Shown: positions 10,819 through 22,475 of the stretch, one piece after another
Position numbering within the stretch: position 1 is the stretch's first letter
Layout: every line of letters begins with the position of its first letter
Assembly: GCF_022376445.1 (NCBI RefSeq)
Contig: NW_025955369.1
Location: forward strand, 1-34,564
DNA from: Fomitopsis serialis
Taxonomy: Eukaryota > Basidiomycota > Agaricomycetes > Polyporales > Fomitopsidaceae
Direction: 5' to 3'
Length of the DNA stretch: 34,564 nucleotides
Position numbers and translations under genes: made by a program
The notes under the pieces: generated by a model
What the model was told of the DNA's origin: nothing
Seen by the model: the letters and a program-made list of their open reading frames with translations, nothing else
The model's database searches: none

Positions 10819-13666
10819 CTACCGAAAATGTGCGTTGCCGGCCCAGCCGTTACGGCCTTCCTTTGTCCACCTGTCTATCTCTTTGTCCGTGTGCAGAACG
10901 ATGGAGGCGCGACGCCCAGTAAAGTGGAGGTTAAAATGAGTAACGCGCGATGAAGGAAATGCGACGAAATCACCATTTCGAAGAGGAAGGGCCAGGCCGG
11001 GCTCGTACAGACACAGCTCGCCTCCCTCAAACTCTCCCACCGCCAAGACCACACAGAGTGATTTATCCTGCTTGTCTCTGTGAGCCAGAGTGGCCACATT
11101 CAGGTTGACGACGAGTGACAGGAAGGGATGGACCAGAGAACTGGCATTCCCCGGTAATACCTCCGCGTCCATGCGTAGGTCGTCATATTCCAAGCAAAGC
11201 GAGTCCTTGAGCTGTATATATATTCAGCCACTCAGTTCAGTGGGTAGATAGAGAGACGTACCTGCTCTGCCATCCATTCAAACAATTTTTGGAAGACGGA
11301 TTGCAGATTATTGTAGATGTCTTTGTATTTACCGGTGTCTTGTGACGGGTAGGGAAGCATTTGACCGTAGTTCGTTCGAGTGTTGTCGTCTTTCTCAATG
11401 AGTATGGGGTGTGCGTCGACCGGAACATCGTGTCCCTGTGATAGCCCATTCTCAGCACGAAGTAACATACCAACAGTAGAACGTTAAACGGATTCACTGA
11501 CCCTTGTCCCGTGCCGGTTATACCAGGCGAAATGAAGTGCCGCGAAGCTGAAACCTCTTCCCTCCGATGAGGAGCACGTTTCTTTGAGATTCTCCGCCTG
11601 GTCTTCAAAACAAGCGAGCAAGTTTACAGTGAGCATCTCGCGGATCTCTTGCGGCATGTTGTTGAACACGCATGCGACGAGAGATCCTCTACTATCCTCG
11701 ATTCGAATGGGACCCCTTTCAAAGGGTGAGATAGACGCAGTTGATAGTTGAGGAACTACTCACGATGCCAGGTCAGGCTTGATGGCAACATATTCCTTGA
11801 CTTTCCGTCCACTGGGGCCTTCTGGAGCAGCCGGTGACAGCTACAGACCAGTTGCTACAGGTGAGAAGGAGCGTACACTGTTGTATGATCAAACGAAGGG
11901 AACATACCAGGGCCTGCAATGCCGCGGGCGTTTCTGGTTTCAGCGCTGCTGCAGCCAGCAAACGCTGAGTCTCCGTCCAAGTGAAGGCTTCTTCAGGTAG
12001 ATTGGGCACCGGGTACGCACGATGCACATCGAGGCTGAGATCGAAGTCCTTCATTACAACGCATATGCCTGGTATGTTGTGATTCGTCATCTCAACATCG
12101 GACTGTTCAGCGAGGATCTCGTCCTCATCTTCGTACACATCGGACAAGGGAGAGGGGGGATCAATCGCGCCCTCAACGTCGCCATTTCGACGGAAGAGAT
12201 TTTGACTGGCCCGGGTGAGCGGAACCGCATCGCTGGCCGGATCGGGATTGGGAAGCAGGCAAGCTGCCCATATTTCCAGGTTTCTATCCACGGAAGTAAA
12301 GTTACTAGCACACCACGTATAATTAGCAGAGCACAAAGTTCAAAAGGTCTGTGGACGCTCACTTGAGTATTAGGGAGCCGAACAATTTATCGGAGTGCTC
12401 AAGATTGGAGCAATCAAGCGTGTCCAATGCCACGCCAAGTTCTACCAGCATGGGAGGAGAGTACAGTGCGTCGAATTGCAGAGGTAGCTGCGCTCGCACG
12501 CGGTCTATAGCCGGGATGATACGCTGAATGACTATACTACCTGCCGCAGTATCTGCAGACTAGTGTGAGGTGAGCTGCGCCGGAGTGAGTTAGTACTTAC
12601 TAGGGTCGGGATCACGTAGAACGTTGGCGACCGTCCAAGCAAAGTCACCAACGGATTGTATGACGTCTTTACGCAGATCGGCTAGAATAACCAGCAGGAC
12701 AGCGTAGATAGATCCTGCCAGAGAGGGCGCATAAGCCATATTGCTTGTTTACTGCAACATTAAGGACATATACGAGCAACCTACCCCCTGTTGCGATCGC
12801 CGAGAATCTGCTTCCAATCTCGTTCCAGTGACAGAATGTTCGCTGGCTTGGCGAGGAAGGGTGACCGCTGATGTGCTTCTCATACACCTGGCATACGCTC
12901 AGATTGCTTGCGCGTCTTATGCTATCCAAGCAACTTCAGATTAATAGACGCAATGACCAAATATGTTTCACTGACTTAGAGGTTTTGCAGACCAACTGCA
13001 TGTAATGCACAATGACGAGGAAACTGACACATTGGTCAGCGGTTGTAATTCGCGTACATCTTTGAACAATCGATTCAAGAGTGTTGTCCAGGAATCCGGT
13101 TCCATCGTCTCCTTGTTCTAGCAGCGCCCGCACGGATGATAGCTGAGAGCGGCTGCGGTCTGAGGCTAAGTCGATGGATGCAGAGAGACGGGCAAAGAAC
13201 GCTCCGATGGCTGGCGTTGACTGGTTGAACGGGTCTCGACGCCTCACCCATTTCTTAACTGAGGAGCCGCTCTTGCAGTGCGGTGGAGGTAGCACTCCTC
13301 TGTCTGCTCTTCTCCCAGGTTTGGGGGGTTGCTTGTCAAGCTTTGCGGTCTGAGAGACCCGGTGATGCGTCGACTTCTTGGAGTTCTGGCAGCGTTTTGA
13401 ACGACGCAGACTGGGTTCTTCATGGCCATCTGAGTTCGGATTGCCTGCAATATGTTGTCAGACTACTACGTACAGCACCTGAGTCAATTGCACTCACCGT
13501 TGGGTATCTCCTCCCCATCGCCCTTCAAGGCATCGCTGATCAATTGAAGTCTATCCCGCACAGCAGGCAGAGCAGAGTGAAAGTCTTCGTACTTCGTCAA
13601 GAGCAATTGAAGCGCCTGACTCTCTTCTTCGGAGAGCTTCAGAATGTGTTGTAGTGTGGGAGTCAT
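10819..13666 (-). CDS. 2OG-Fe(II) dioxygenase-like protein, possibly TET/JBP-like, 777 aa
   Basis: Ten exons (13666-13498, 13444-12976, 12921-12785, 12714-12601, 12552-12363, 12304-11908, 11840-11764, 11715-11502, 11435-11262, 11211-10819) join with correct phase throughout and total 2334 nt with one terminal stop. The gene therefore appears intact. The N-terminus (MTPTLQHILKLSEEE) is helical, followed by a basic stretch (SLRRSKRCQNSKKS) and a long conserved middle (SIYAVLLVILADLR). The last exon reads as a double-stranded beta-helix: LAHRD (H691, D693), GEFEGGELCLYEPG, then VTHFNLHF (H739) and RRASIVLHTD (R748). This gives the HxD...H...R pattern of 2OG-Fe(II) oxygenases. Fungal TET/JBP enzymes oxidise 5-methylcytosine and are known to travel with DNA transposons, which suits the Plavaka transposase nearby, but the subfamily is an inference. 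An alternative start at 13726 adds 20 residues. Confidence 0.8.
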
Positions 13667-13781
13667 GACGGACGACGTAGAAGTTATTAGGCGCCGATGT
13701 CCCGAGGGCAGTATGAGTTGGAACACGTTTGGAACACGTTACAAGCAATACATTTCATGCTACAAATACGTACAGCTACAT

Positions 13782-14471
13782 CTATGGCCATCCAAACCAC
13801 TGTCTGAGTCGAGCTTGAGCGAGAGACTGAGCAAAGTACACCATGCTTTTCGACCAGTCCGCGGATAGCCGCTGCAGGCCGTCAGCCCCCAGCCTGTTGT
13901 ACAATTGGCTGTCTTCGAACCGCCCTCGATCGTCCGTATCAGATTCATCGTCGTTGAAGGCCGCGAAATCGTTGACCTCGCCCAGTAGGACGTTGATTCG
14001 ACGTCTGTCAGAGGCGCTGAGGTCGTCTTGTAGGTCATCGAGGTCGTCGAGGTCGTCGAGGTCGTCGATGGAGTTGAGGAGGCTCAACTCCTGGGACATG
14101 ATGGTTATGTTGTACCTAGCCGCGGCCAGGTAACCTTTGAAGACGTTGTAGAAAAACGCCCTGGCCTTCCCAGAGCATTTTTCGAAGTCGAGGCTTTCGC
14201 CGTTTGGCGTGATGGCCTGCTGAACGTCAGTTCAGCTCAGTCTAGATGGAGAGGGGGCACTCACCATGTGCCCAAAGTAAAGCTTGAGTTCCCTCGCTGT
14301 CCACTTCTCGCATCCAGGGTATGGAGGGCGTTGTCGTAGCGCGTTGTACGACGCCGATGGGATGAAGATGGCGTACCCGCTGAGAGCTCCTACGATCGCA
14401 TGTCGATTGAAACTGATGTGGGGCGTGGTATGCTCCTGTTGACCTTCCTCAACGCCTGAACCTCCCGTGCC
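13782..14471 (-). CDS. C-terminal exons of an unrecognised spliced gene
   Basis: Two exons (14471-14265 and 14219-13782) join in phase across a 45-nt GT-AG intron and end at TAG. The product includes HAIVGALSGYAIFIPSASYN, KWTARELKLYFGHM, then ESLDFEKCSGKARAFFYNVF. A striking run follows in which Leu-Asp-Asp repeats (DDLDDLDDLDDLQDDL), then an Asp/Glu-rich region and a tail ending WFGWP. The acidic repeat is encoded by near-identical GTCGTCGAG-type codons and may vary in length between strains. I do not recognise the family. It ends 115 bp before the start of the dioxygenase-like gene on the same strand. Confidence 0.6.
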
Positions 14472-17350
14472 CTATGCAGATGCCATGTGGCGGCGCTGCT
14501 GCCAGTCCCTTCAGTCCCCATGAAGCCCCAGAGGCCCCAGGAAGAGGGGTCCCTTTTGTCCTGGTTGCCCGCCTGCTCCTTCCACTGCCTCAGCACCTCA
14601 GGCTCAGGCTTCTTCATTTGGCCCTCCGATGCAGCGAAGAAGATGGTCCCAGAACGGCATGGGCGCCGGCGTCGCATTCCTCTACCAGCTGCTCAACAAT
14701 CAGTGGCAAGGTGGCTCAGTTCCGATGGCGGCTCACCTTGTTGACTCCATGGGCCATGCTCTCCGAGGAGTGAACCTCCACATAGAGGCCCTTGGCGGGG
14801 TGTAGGCCCACCATGAGTCTGACCACACAGTCTGGCCGGAAACCGCCAACAGAGAGCTCATCGTTGGTGGTGGTGGGCTCTGTCATGCCCGCCAGAGATG
14901 CGCAGTCCTGGGAGCACAGATCAATGAATCTGTGAGCGAGGTGCTGGACACCGATGTGAACATCGCCTACCGCCATCGCGGGCGTGAAGGAGAGGCGGAC
15001 AATCCGCCCAGTGCTGCACGCGCTGCACGCAGTGCAAGTCCGCATGTCCTTCTCTTCTCACAGAGAAGGGATCTCGGACTTAACGCGGGACTCAGCGTCC
15101 CACTCGGCGCTCTTGGGGTGGCTTCTCTGGCCAGAGCAAAGTGGACACGGGTATCAATCATCGTTGGTCGTCCAGTGCCTATACATACTACCTATGACGT
15201 CGTACCTGGACAGCCCCTCAGTCTTGTAAGGACTCGCGCCACAAGCCGTGTGACCTGCGCTTGCCCGCCCTGACTGACACGATCCCCTCCAAAACCTGGA
15301 ACACGACCTGTTGCAGGTCGCTCGCGAGGGATTGCGGAGGATGCGGAGGAGCGCCGTACGTACTCCTCATCCGTACGGTGCGCTTTGGATAGGTGAGCTG
15401 GGTGAGGCGGTCGTCCGCGCTCAGCGGCATAGCCGTCGACGATTGAGCGGACCATTGGGCGAATACGTCCATCGATCCGGTGGAAAGACGCTGGTCCATT
15501 GGCATGGACGTCAACCACTGCCAAGTATCGATATTGTCAGTTTAGTGAGAGACAGCGTATGAAACTTACCATGAAGCTCGCTGGACCAGTCCGTCACAGA
15601 GGTGGCGGATCTCGCTTGCTCCACGAAAGCAGGAAACTGCTCACGTTCGTAGTATGCCGTGCAACACACATCTGGGGCGGAGGGCCTTTGGGATAACGAA
15701 ATTCAGGTTGCTGGCCTTGTTGATGGTGTTGAGATGGAGTATTAGCAGGCGTAAAGCGTTGGGAAGTACAGCTTGTCAGGGTGGTGATCTCGTCGACCTC
15801 GGCGACAAGGGCCACAAGAATCCTTGCAGCCGCGAGGGCGTTAGACTCACGACCACGCCAGCTATTCAGCTTTAGACAAACCAGAATAGTACAAAGTACG
15901 GGACGTACCTTCTTGGTTTCATACAGAACTCTTCGAGCTCTGAGCACTACACAGAAGAAGGGCGTTGACGCCGCGTTGCCGGGGTTCCTTGAGCACAGCG
16001 TTGTACCTGAAGCTGAAGTGCACGTCCGGGGCTTTCACAACCATGTCGGACGGTATGGTCAACGCAGACTGAATGGGGTTAATCGCTCTCTTTGAACGCG
16101 TTGCCGAAGCGCTTGTCATAGAGTACGCCATGTCCTCTTGGAACGTCGGCGCAATGACGACGGCTTTACCCTGCTTAGGCCAGAAGTCCATCTAGAGATA
16201 TCAGGTATCATCTCATATTCCATTACGTATCGCTGCTCACCTATACATCGTATGAACAGCAACCAACGCGGTACTCTCCCTCGCCCAACTCCCACTCCAC
16301 GTAGCATCCACTTCTTCTGCATGAGTCATACAGCTGCTCATTCATACCGTCTGTAATGTCCTGACAATGATGTTACATGACGGCCGCATCATAGCCTACT
16401 AGACGTTACCTTCGTCACCAGCCTTCGCAACCGGCATTCTGCCACTCCAGCTGGAGATTCCGGATCGAGTGAATATTTGCAAAGCCGGTATCGTCTCTTC
16501 GCAAATCTGGGCTCCTGATGCGTTGAGAAATGAGGCAATATGTCGGCGGAAGTGTGAAGCGGCGGGCGACATCGCCAGGGAGCGCTGGCTGTTCTCCTCG
16601 CGGAGCATATGTTTAGAGTGAGTCAAGGCATCCCACGGTCCTCGTCCAATGAGTGGCTGGCGAGTAGAGGGCACCTCGACAGGGTGCTGAAGATCACAGG
16701 TGTGCCTGGCTCAGCGTAGTCTGAGTCGGAACCAGGTATACTGCGCCCAGAGCTTAGTCGTCCGAGCTGGGAACGGAGCCACTGTCAGAATTACTTTCCA
16801 GCTAGATCGTCCCTGGATAGAGTGTTTGGGTCGTCCACGTAGCCGACAAGCGCGCCGCGAACGAGGATGAGGGGCGCATGTGCGCATGGCACTGCATGGA
16901 AAACAGATGCAATCCATGCAGTAGGCGCTCGCAGCAGCCTCTCCGCTACTACCTTCTCTCACTGGGCTGCGAACTCACCGTGCGGCACATAGTCGTCGAA
17001 TACGACACGAAATGAAGTGTTACATACCTACGTGTTCTGAACATGACTGAGGGGTAGCTGCTCACCCAGTATGTCCAGGGCCGTGAAACGGGTGTCCGCA
17101 CGCATTGCTGACACCATATAAGGAAATTACTGAGCACCACTCAATCTACGTGCAGGCTAAAAGCACTTACGCCTGGTGAGTCAACTCCTGTGTGGTGACG
17201 GCCTCATGAAAGGACTAATAGTATAGACGCAGTCTGTCTCCGGTAGATATGTCCTCAATGAGTTAGTAATAGACGGCATACCTGCTCGGAGATGGAGGGC
17301 ACTGCTGTACTTACCGTGCCATTGAAATGATCCAGTCATGCTCGCGGTCA
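14472..17350 (-). other. Probable upstream exons of the unrecognised gene(s); structure unresolved
   Basis: Several minus-strand stretches look coding and have plausible splice sites: a start MTASMTGSFQWH at about 17350; SKHMLREENSQRSLAMSP around 16560-16620; NEQLYDSCRRSGCYVEWELG near 16290-16350, joining in phase to DFWPKQGKAVVIAPTFQEDM near 16130-16190; DWSSELH leading to VDVHANGPASFHRIDGRIR near 15400-15620; and CVVRLMVGLHPAKGLYVEVH at about 14780-14840. Around 14630-14690 the frame from VEECDAGAHAVL to GTIFFAASEG changes by one base. I could not assemble one uninterrupted model, so this may be one long gene, two genes, or a gene in decay. Confidence 0.4.
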
Positions 17351-17654
17351 TGGGAATGGATTGAAGGATTGCTATCAACTTTGAAGCTGATGGACGTGAG
17401 TTAGCAGGCTTGAATTATGGCTATGATTGAGCAAAGGTGAGACCACGGGAAAGAGTCCAGTGAAGCGCCGCATATCGCGCAACTGAATGGGCGTTAGGCG
17501 GAGGCGAGATGACATGCTCACGCTCTGATTCAAAGCGCTCTCTAGCTGGCACTCGACAACTCATCAACTTTGAACTGGTTTGCGCGTTAGGTGAAGCCCC
17601 AATTTCTAGTACGCAGCCTTCAGAATCTCACCAATCCACAGCAGAAATATCATC
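17351..17654. other. Divergent intergenic region
   Basis: This lies between a minus-strand gene start (about 17350) and the plus-strand transposase start (17655), so it probably carries promoters in both directions. I looked for CACTA-type terminal repeats of a Plavaka element here and did not find a convincing one. Confidence 0.4.
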
Positions 17655-20600
17655 ATGCCTAGACATAGGCGAGCTCCCTTCGTCCCTCTCAGCGACCCGG
17701 ACGAACGCACATGTCCGGCCTGCGACCATGAATTTGATACATCGCAGGGACTCATGGCTCACCTGTCGACAGCGAAGTCTTGCCTGTGGTATAGGAAGGG
17801 CAAGAACAAGGATCTTTGGTCCAACCTTCCTGAGCTGGAGGAGCACGTCGTTGACGAAGAGGCACAGTCTCCTGAAGACATGGACGTTGACCCACCGGAG
17901 GACCTTCGAGATGCTTTAGAGAACAGGGACCTATTTAGGTTTGTGTTCCCAGACTCCGCGGTAACGGAACCTTGCACACAGAATGAGAGCGAGGCTTCGT
18001 CCTCTACTCGCCCGGCTGCTCAGCCTAGTTCTCGGGCCGTTCCAATTCCAGCGCTGGACGATGACGAGGACGCCCGGGTAGAAGAAGAGGACGCCCTTGC
18101 CGGGAAGGTTATTCAAATGAACGACACCATTGTCCAGACATGGAAAGCTTTCTTCGCTGACGATCCGGATGACGACGCAGAGGACGTTGACCAAATGGAG
18201 GTGGATGGCGAGGAAGGAAGGCAGAGAGGGAGGGATAGGAATGAGGTATGGAAGCCTTTTGCGTCGGAGCTGGACTGGAGGGTGGGCATGTGGATTGTTC
18301 GGAGGACGTAGGTCAGAAGGCAATCAATAGATTTCTTTCAATTCCTGGAGTAAGTCTCCCCCGCGTCGTATGGGGGTGTTCTAAATCTGAAAGTCGGTAT
18401 TTAGGTTGTAGAAAAGCTCGGACTGACCTTCAAGGACATCCGGGAGCTTTTTCTGAAGGTAGACGACATCCCGGAGAGAGCGTCGTGGAAGACGGCGTCA
18501 TTGAGCTTTCCCGATCGACCGGACGATATACACCTTGTACGCTACCGCGACATCTTAGAGGCTATCAAGGCCCTCCTGGGTAATCCTACCTACGCCAAAC
18601 ATATTGTATACCGGCCAAGACGCGTGTTCTCCGATCGTTCAAAGCAGAAGAGAATCTACACTGAGATGTGGACGGGGCTGTGGTGGAACTCAGTGCAGGC
18701 ACGTATGATCAACAGGTCAATGGGTTATTGGAAGAGCTACTGACCCACACGTTGTGTTGCAGAAACTACTACCTGAAGGAGCGGCCCTCGCCCCTGTGAT
18801 CATCTCTACGGACAAGACCCAGCTTACGCAGTTCTCGGGAAACAAGACCGCATATCCCGTTTATCTTACTCTTGGTAACATCCCACGTTCTATTCGCCGC
18901 AAACCATCACAACACGCATGTATCTTGCTCGGATACCTCCCTGTCTCCAAGGTAGTTGGGACAAGATGACCAAGAGGGAACGCAAGGCGAGGTCGCAGAG
19001 GCTCTTCCATGAGGCTATGAGTATCATTCTCAAGCCTCTGGTCCGCGCAGGCGTGGATGGGATTGAAGTCACCGGAGGGGACGGTGCTGTACGGCGCGTT
19101 TATCCCATCCTAGCGGCCTATGTTGCGGACTACCCTGAGCAATGTCTTGTGGCATGCTCCAAGTACGGAACCTGTCCCAAGTGCCAGTGTCCGGCCGACA
19201 AACTCGCGGAACCTGTTGCGGCTGAGCCTCGCACGTCTGAAATGACGGAGAGTATCATCCTGGAGGCCTCCAACCAAGGGCTCAGCGACGCAGCCTGCGA
19301 AGCCCTGTGTATGCAACAGAACGTCGCGGGTGGGGTGAAGAAGCCGTTTTGGGCAGACTTGCCCTACACCGATATCCACCTCTCCATCACACCGGACGTC
19401 CTCCATCAACTGTACCAAGGCGTCTTCAAACATCTAGTTACCTGGTGCCAAGATCTACTCGGTCCGAAGGAACTTGACAGGCGAATCCGCTCTATGCCGC
19501 CGGCGTTCGGGGTTCGACACTTCAAGCATGGGATCTCTTCACTGTCACAAATAACGGGCACCGAACGCAAGGGTATGGCTCGTATTCTCCTCGGTTGTCT
19601 CATTGGCAAAATCCCTAAGTCCCTCCTCATCTGCTTCCGCTCTCTACTCGACTTCATCTACCTCGCCCAGTACCCAACTCACGATGACGACACTCTAGGG
19701 TATTTGAGCGATGCCCTCAAGATGTTTCACGAACACAAGAACATCTTGGTGAAATTAGGGATTCGCGAGCATCTCAATATCCCCAAGTTTCACTCCCTAC
19801 TCCACTACGTCGACTCTATCCGCCTCTTCGGAACAACAGACAATTATAATACTGAGATGTTCGAGCGTCTTCATATCGACCTTGCCAAGGACGCCTGGCG
19901 GGCATCGAACCACCGGGACGAATTCCCGCAGATGACGAGGTGGATATCGAGACGAGAGAAGATGATGCTATACGAGGTCTTTCAAAACGAGCGTCAGGCC
20001 ACTGAGGAGCTGGAGGACGATGAGGCGGATAGGGAAAGCCGTGTCGACGAGTTGGAAGAGCGTGAAGCCTGTCCAGAAGACGTCTCGGATGCCTACCGTA
20101 GCATCCAAATCGCCAAATACGCGCCTGCGCCTCAGCAGCACCTTGTTCGCATCCAGGAGCTCCATGGCGCTCCGGGTTTTACCACCGCACTCGCACACTT
20201 CGTAAACGACCTTCAGCCCCGGGAGCTGCGACTGACTCGGCAAGAACTAAGTCAGACAGTTCTACCTTTCACTCGCCTCGACGTCTTCCATCAATTCAAG
20301 TTCAAGCCGTGCGCTCTGTCTGACGACAAGAGCGAGGCAGACCTAGTCAAGGCAATTCCTGGCTCAGCTAGAAAAGGGAGAAAGAGCAGATTTGACACCG
20401 CCATTGTTCTGGAGAACGAGGAGGCAGAATCCACCGGGGTGAGAGGTAAGCAATGGCGACGTTCAACCACAGTTATCCGATGACCTTCGGGACACAGGTA
20501 CAAGAGCGGGGAGAGTTAAGGTTATCTTCAAGCTCCCAAAGATACTTCCTGATCGGCCAGGGGCCCCACCATCCCCGCCATGGTGGCCGGATGGGCCCCT

Positions 20601-20880
20601 GGCCTACGTGGAATGGTATACTAGGTTTACTACTGCAGCGGATGCAAGACACCTCATGTATTCGGTGAGCAAGCCACCCCTACGAACGGACGGGTTGCCC
20701 CAGGGGAGGATAGTACCTATTTCACAAATACGACAGTCCTGCCAACTTATACCGTTGTTCCCGGATGGCCCAAGCGGCACCGTTCCGGAAGAGTGGACTT
20801 CACAGAATACTCTTGACGAGGCAAAGCGGTTTTATCTAAACAACTGGACAGGAATGTATGCCTATCAAACGCTATGGTAG
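17655..20880 (+). CDS. Plavaka-type DNA transposase, four exons, two apparent frameshifts
   Basis: The start MPRHRRAPFVPLSDPDERTC leads into a zinc finger with C20, C23, H36 and C43, followed by an acidic linker. Exons: 17655-18349, 18405-18698, 18763-20445 and 20498-20880. Motifs in order: VVEKLGLTFKDIRELF, WTGLWWNSVQ, IISTDKTQLTQFSGNKTAYP, LGNIPRSIRRKPSQ, GGDGAVRRVYPILA, YGTCPKCQC, ITPDVLHQLYQGVFKHL, FHSLLHYVDSIRLFG, then GRVKVIFKLPKILP and a terminal YAYQTLW. This is the layout of basidiomycete Plavaka transposases, RNase H-fold enzymes allied to CACTA elements. The frame must shift near 18300-18312 and again near 18946-18962, so the copy is either inactive or carries assembly indels. The second intron begins with GC instead of GT. 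No terminal inverted repeats were identified. Confidence 0.88.
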
Positions 20881-20954
20881 CAATACATATACTATCTTGC
20901 TCTGTCCGCGTTCCAACTGAATAAATTGAGAGCCTTTTGTCTGGTCATTACTTG

Positions 20955-20965
20955 AGCGCTTGCGG
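20955..20965 (+). promoter_or_regulatory. Candidate shared upstream box, gene 1 of array (AGCGCTTGCGG)
   Basis: The box lies 94 bp before the ATG at 21049. It is the weakest match to the GCGCTTAAGGG-like sequence found upstream of all five array genes. Confidence 0.25.
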
Positions 20966-21048
20966 CTTGCAGTCGCCAGTTCAGCGTGATTGCGCGCGGA
21001 AGACGACTTGCTTCAAACCTCTTTACGGCTGACTTAGACTCCGTCTAC

Positions 21049-22284
21049 ATGGCTTGCTTCGACCAACGCGTTCTTCAGCTCCTATGGCCGGCTCTACCAC
21101 AATTCGGAATTGCTGCGCATGCGTCACGAGTATGTTCCGAGCGGCGGGAGACCCGCCACGTCACGGTGGTTTGTTTGGAGGATTCAGAAGAGAACTTTGG
21201 GAGGCTTTTCGACTACGTGAGCATCCCTCAGTTCTATCCTTACTCATACAATTTCATTGACCATTCATTGGGACAGTGCACTATCTACAACACATCTATG
21301 TGTCCGGCTAAACCCAGCAAGGAGCAGGGCCCTCGGGAGCTGCTGGAGGAGCTACTCGCCCTGGTACGCGCACTGGAACCTCCTCCAAAGTTGGGAGGGT
21401 GGATACTGCTGGGCTCCATTTTGGAGAGCCACCGGGGCGTGGATGTGCCCCCTTACTTCCGGGGACAGGGGCGGAACGTTGCGCTGGAAACGTTCATATT
21501 CTTCGAGGTGAGTACTCGGGCTTCTGAACAACTCGCCATTATACTTATACCAGGAGCTGCCTACCAGGAGGCCCACATCCCCATGTGCCTTCCTCTTGTA
21601 TGGCAGATCCGCGACAACACGCAGGAAATCGAGATCTCCTTCGACCAGCCGCTAACGGCTCAAATTTTCCCCTCCCTCAATAGATGGAGGGGCATTCCGC
21701 GCGGGGGAAGAATACAATTCGATTTTTTCAACGTCAAGACGCAGACGTTCGTCCCCGTCATCCGTCACCCGCTCGACGTGCCGTTCCGTCTTCCCCTTCC
21801 CCTCGAGTTTGTACCCGTATTCAAAATCAGCTCCGTCACGACCGCCGCATTCGCCGAGAAGTACTCGCGCGGCACAAAGCCGCTCAAGCCCATGTGCTCC
21901 ATGAAGGCCAGCTTCATGGAGCTGAAGTTCAAATGGCCGCGAGGACTTCCTCATCCGCGCGAGTACGTCACGACCGCATGGCGCGTGGGGATAGAGCCGT
22001 GGTACGGCGAGGTAGCGAAGTGCGCACGCTTTGGCGAGCCCGGCTACTCAGTCGCTGCGTTCATATCCGAGGATTGGCCCGCTGCTGAGGATGGCGGGGT
22101 GCCCAAGGGTAGCGCAGGCGGCGACAACGCGCCGGACGAAGACATCGGCATCGGAACCGCGCGGTCCAGGAGATTGAAATTTGGGAGGTCACTGCGGACG
22201 GCAGAGAGATTCCGTACGTTGAAGCTGGGACTGTGGAGGCTGGAGAACGGGGCGTGCATGGTGCGGTGTTGTACCATTAGCTGA
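21049..22284 (+). CDS. Tandem family protein 1 (unrecognised fungal family)
   Basis: Exons 21049-21216, 21277-21507 and 21568-22284 (371 aa) are separated by two 60-nt phase-0 introns. The ATG at 21049 is chosen over an in-frame ATG at 20986 because the four paralogues start at the equivalent place. Family features: HVTVVCLE ending in FDY before intron 1; a Cys pair at the start of exon 2 (CTIYNTSMCP); PKLGGWILLGS; then FDFFNVKTQTF, PFRLPLPLEFVPVF, PMCSMKASFMELKFKWPRGL and REYVTTAW. It is the most diverged member, lacking IPGP and the usual WIWPVGL. Near 22150 a second frame continues with EIEIWEVTADGREIP, resembling the WEL-SDG tail of members 2 and 5, so the annotated C-terminus may result from a frameshift. 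Confidence 0.8.
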   Translation: MACFDQRVLQLLWPALPQFGIAAHASRVCSERRETRHVTVVCLEDSEENFGRLFDYVSIPQFYPYSYNFIDHSLGQCTIYNTSMCPAKPSKEQGPRELLEELLALVRALEPPPKLGGWILLGSILESHRGVDVPPYFRGQGRNVALETFIFFEVSTRASEQLAIILIPGAAYQEAHIPMCLPLVWQIRDNTQEIEISFDQPLTAQIFPSLNRWRGIPRGGRIQFDFFNVKTQTFVPVIRHPLDVPFRLPLPLEFVPVFKISSVTTAAFAEKYSRGTKPLKPMCSMKASFMELKFKWPRGLPHPREYVTTAWRVGIEPWYGEVAKCARFGEPGYSVAAFISEDWPAAEDGGVPKGSAGGDNAPDEDIGIGTARSRRLKFGRSLRTAERFRTLKLGLWRLENGACMVRCCTIS

Positions 22285-22475
22285 GCTATGATTTCTTACT
22301 CCTACGTCTCCAGATTGTACTTAGATTCCGTCGAGAGAAGTTCGTACTGTTCACGCCATTTACAATGTTCCGTCTAGATTCTATCAATTTGTGTGAGCTA
22401 ATACGATACCGTCTTGCGAACCCAGGCGCTTCCCCATTATTGCGGAGCGCCCGTGCGAACTGGAAGCCAGCTCTC

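Noticed and set aside
17655..20880. Assignment of the transposase to the KDZ superfamily
   Set aside because: The N-terminal zinc finger, STDKTQLTQFSGNK and GRVKVIFKLPK motifs fit the Plavaka type instead; no KDZ cysteine clusters were seen.
17351..20950. CACTA-like terminal inverted repeats flanking the transposase
   Set aside because: I scanned the flanks of 17655-20880 and 10.6-10.8 kb and saw no convincing matching termini; a computed inverted-repeat search is needed.
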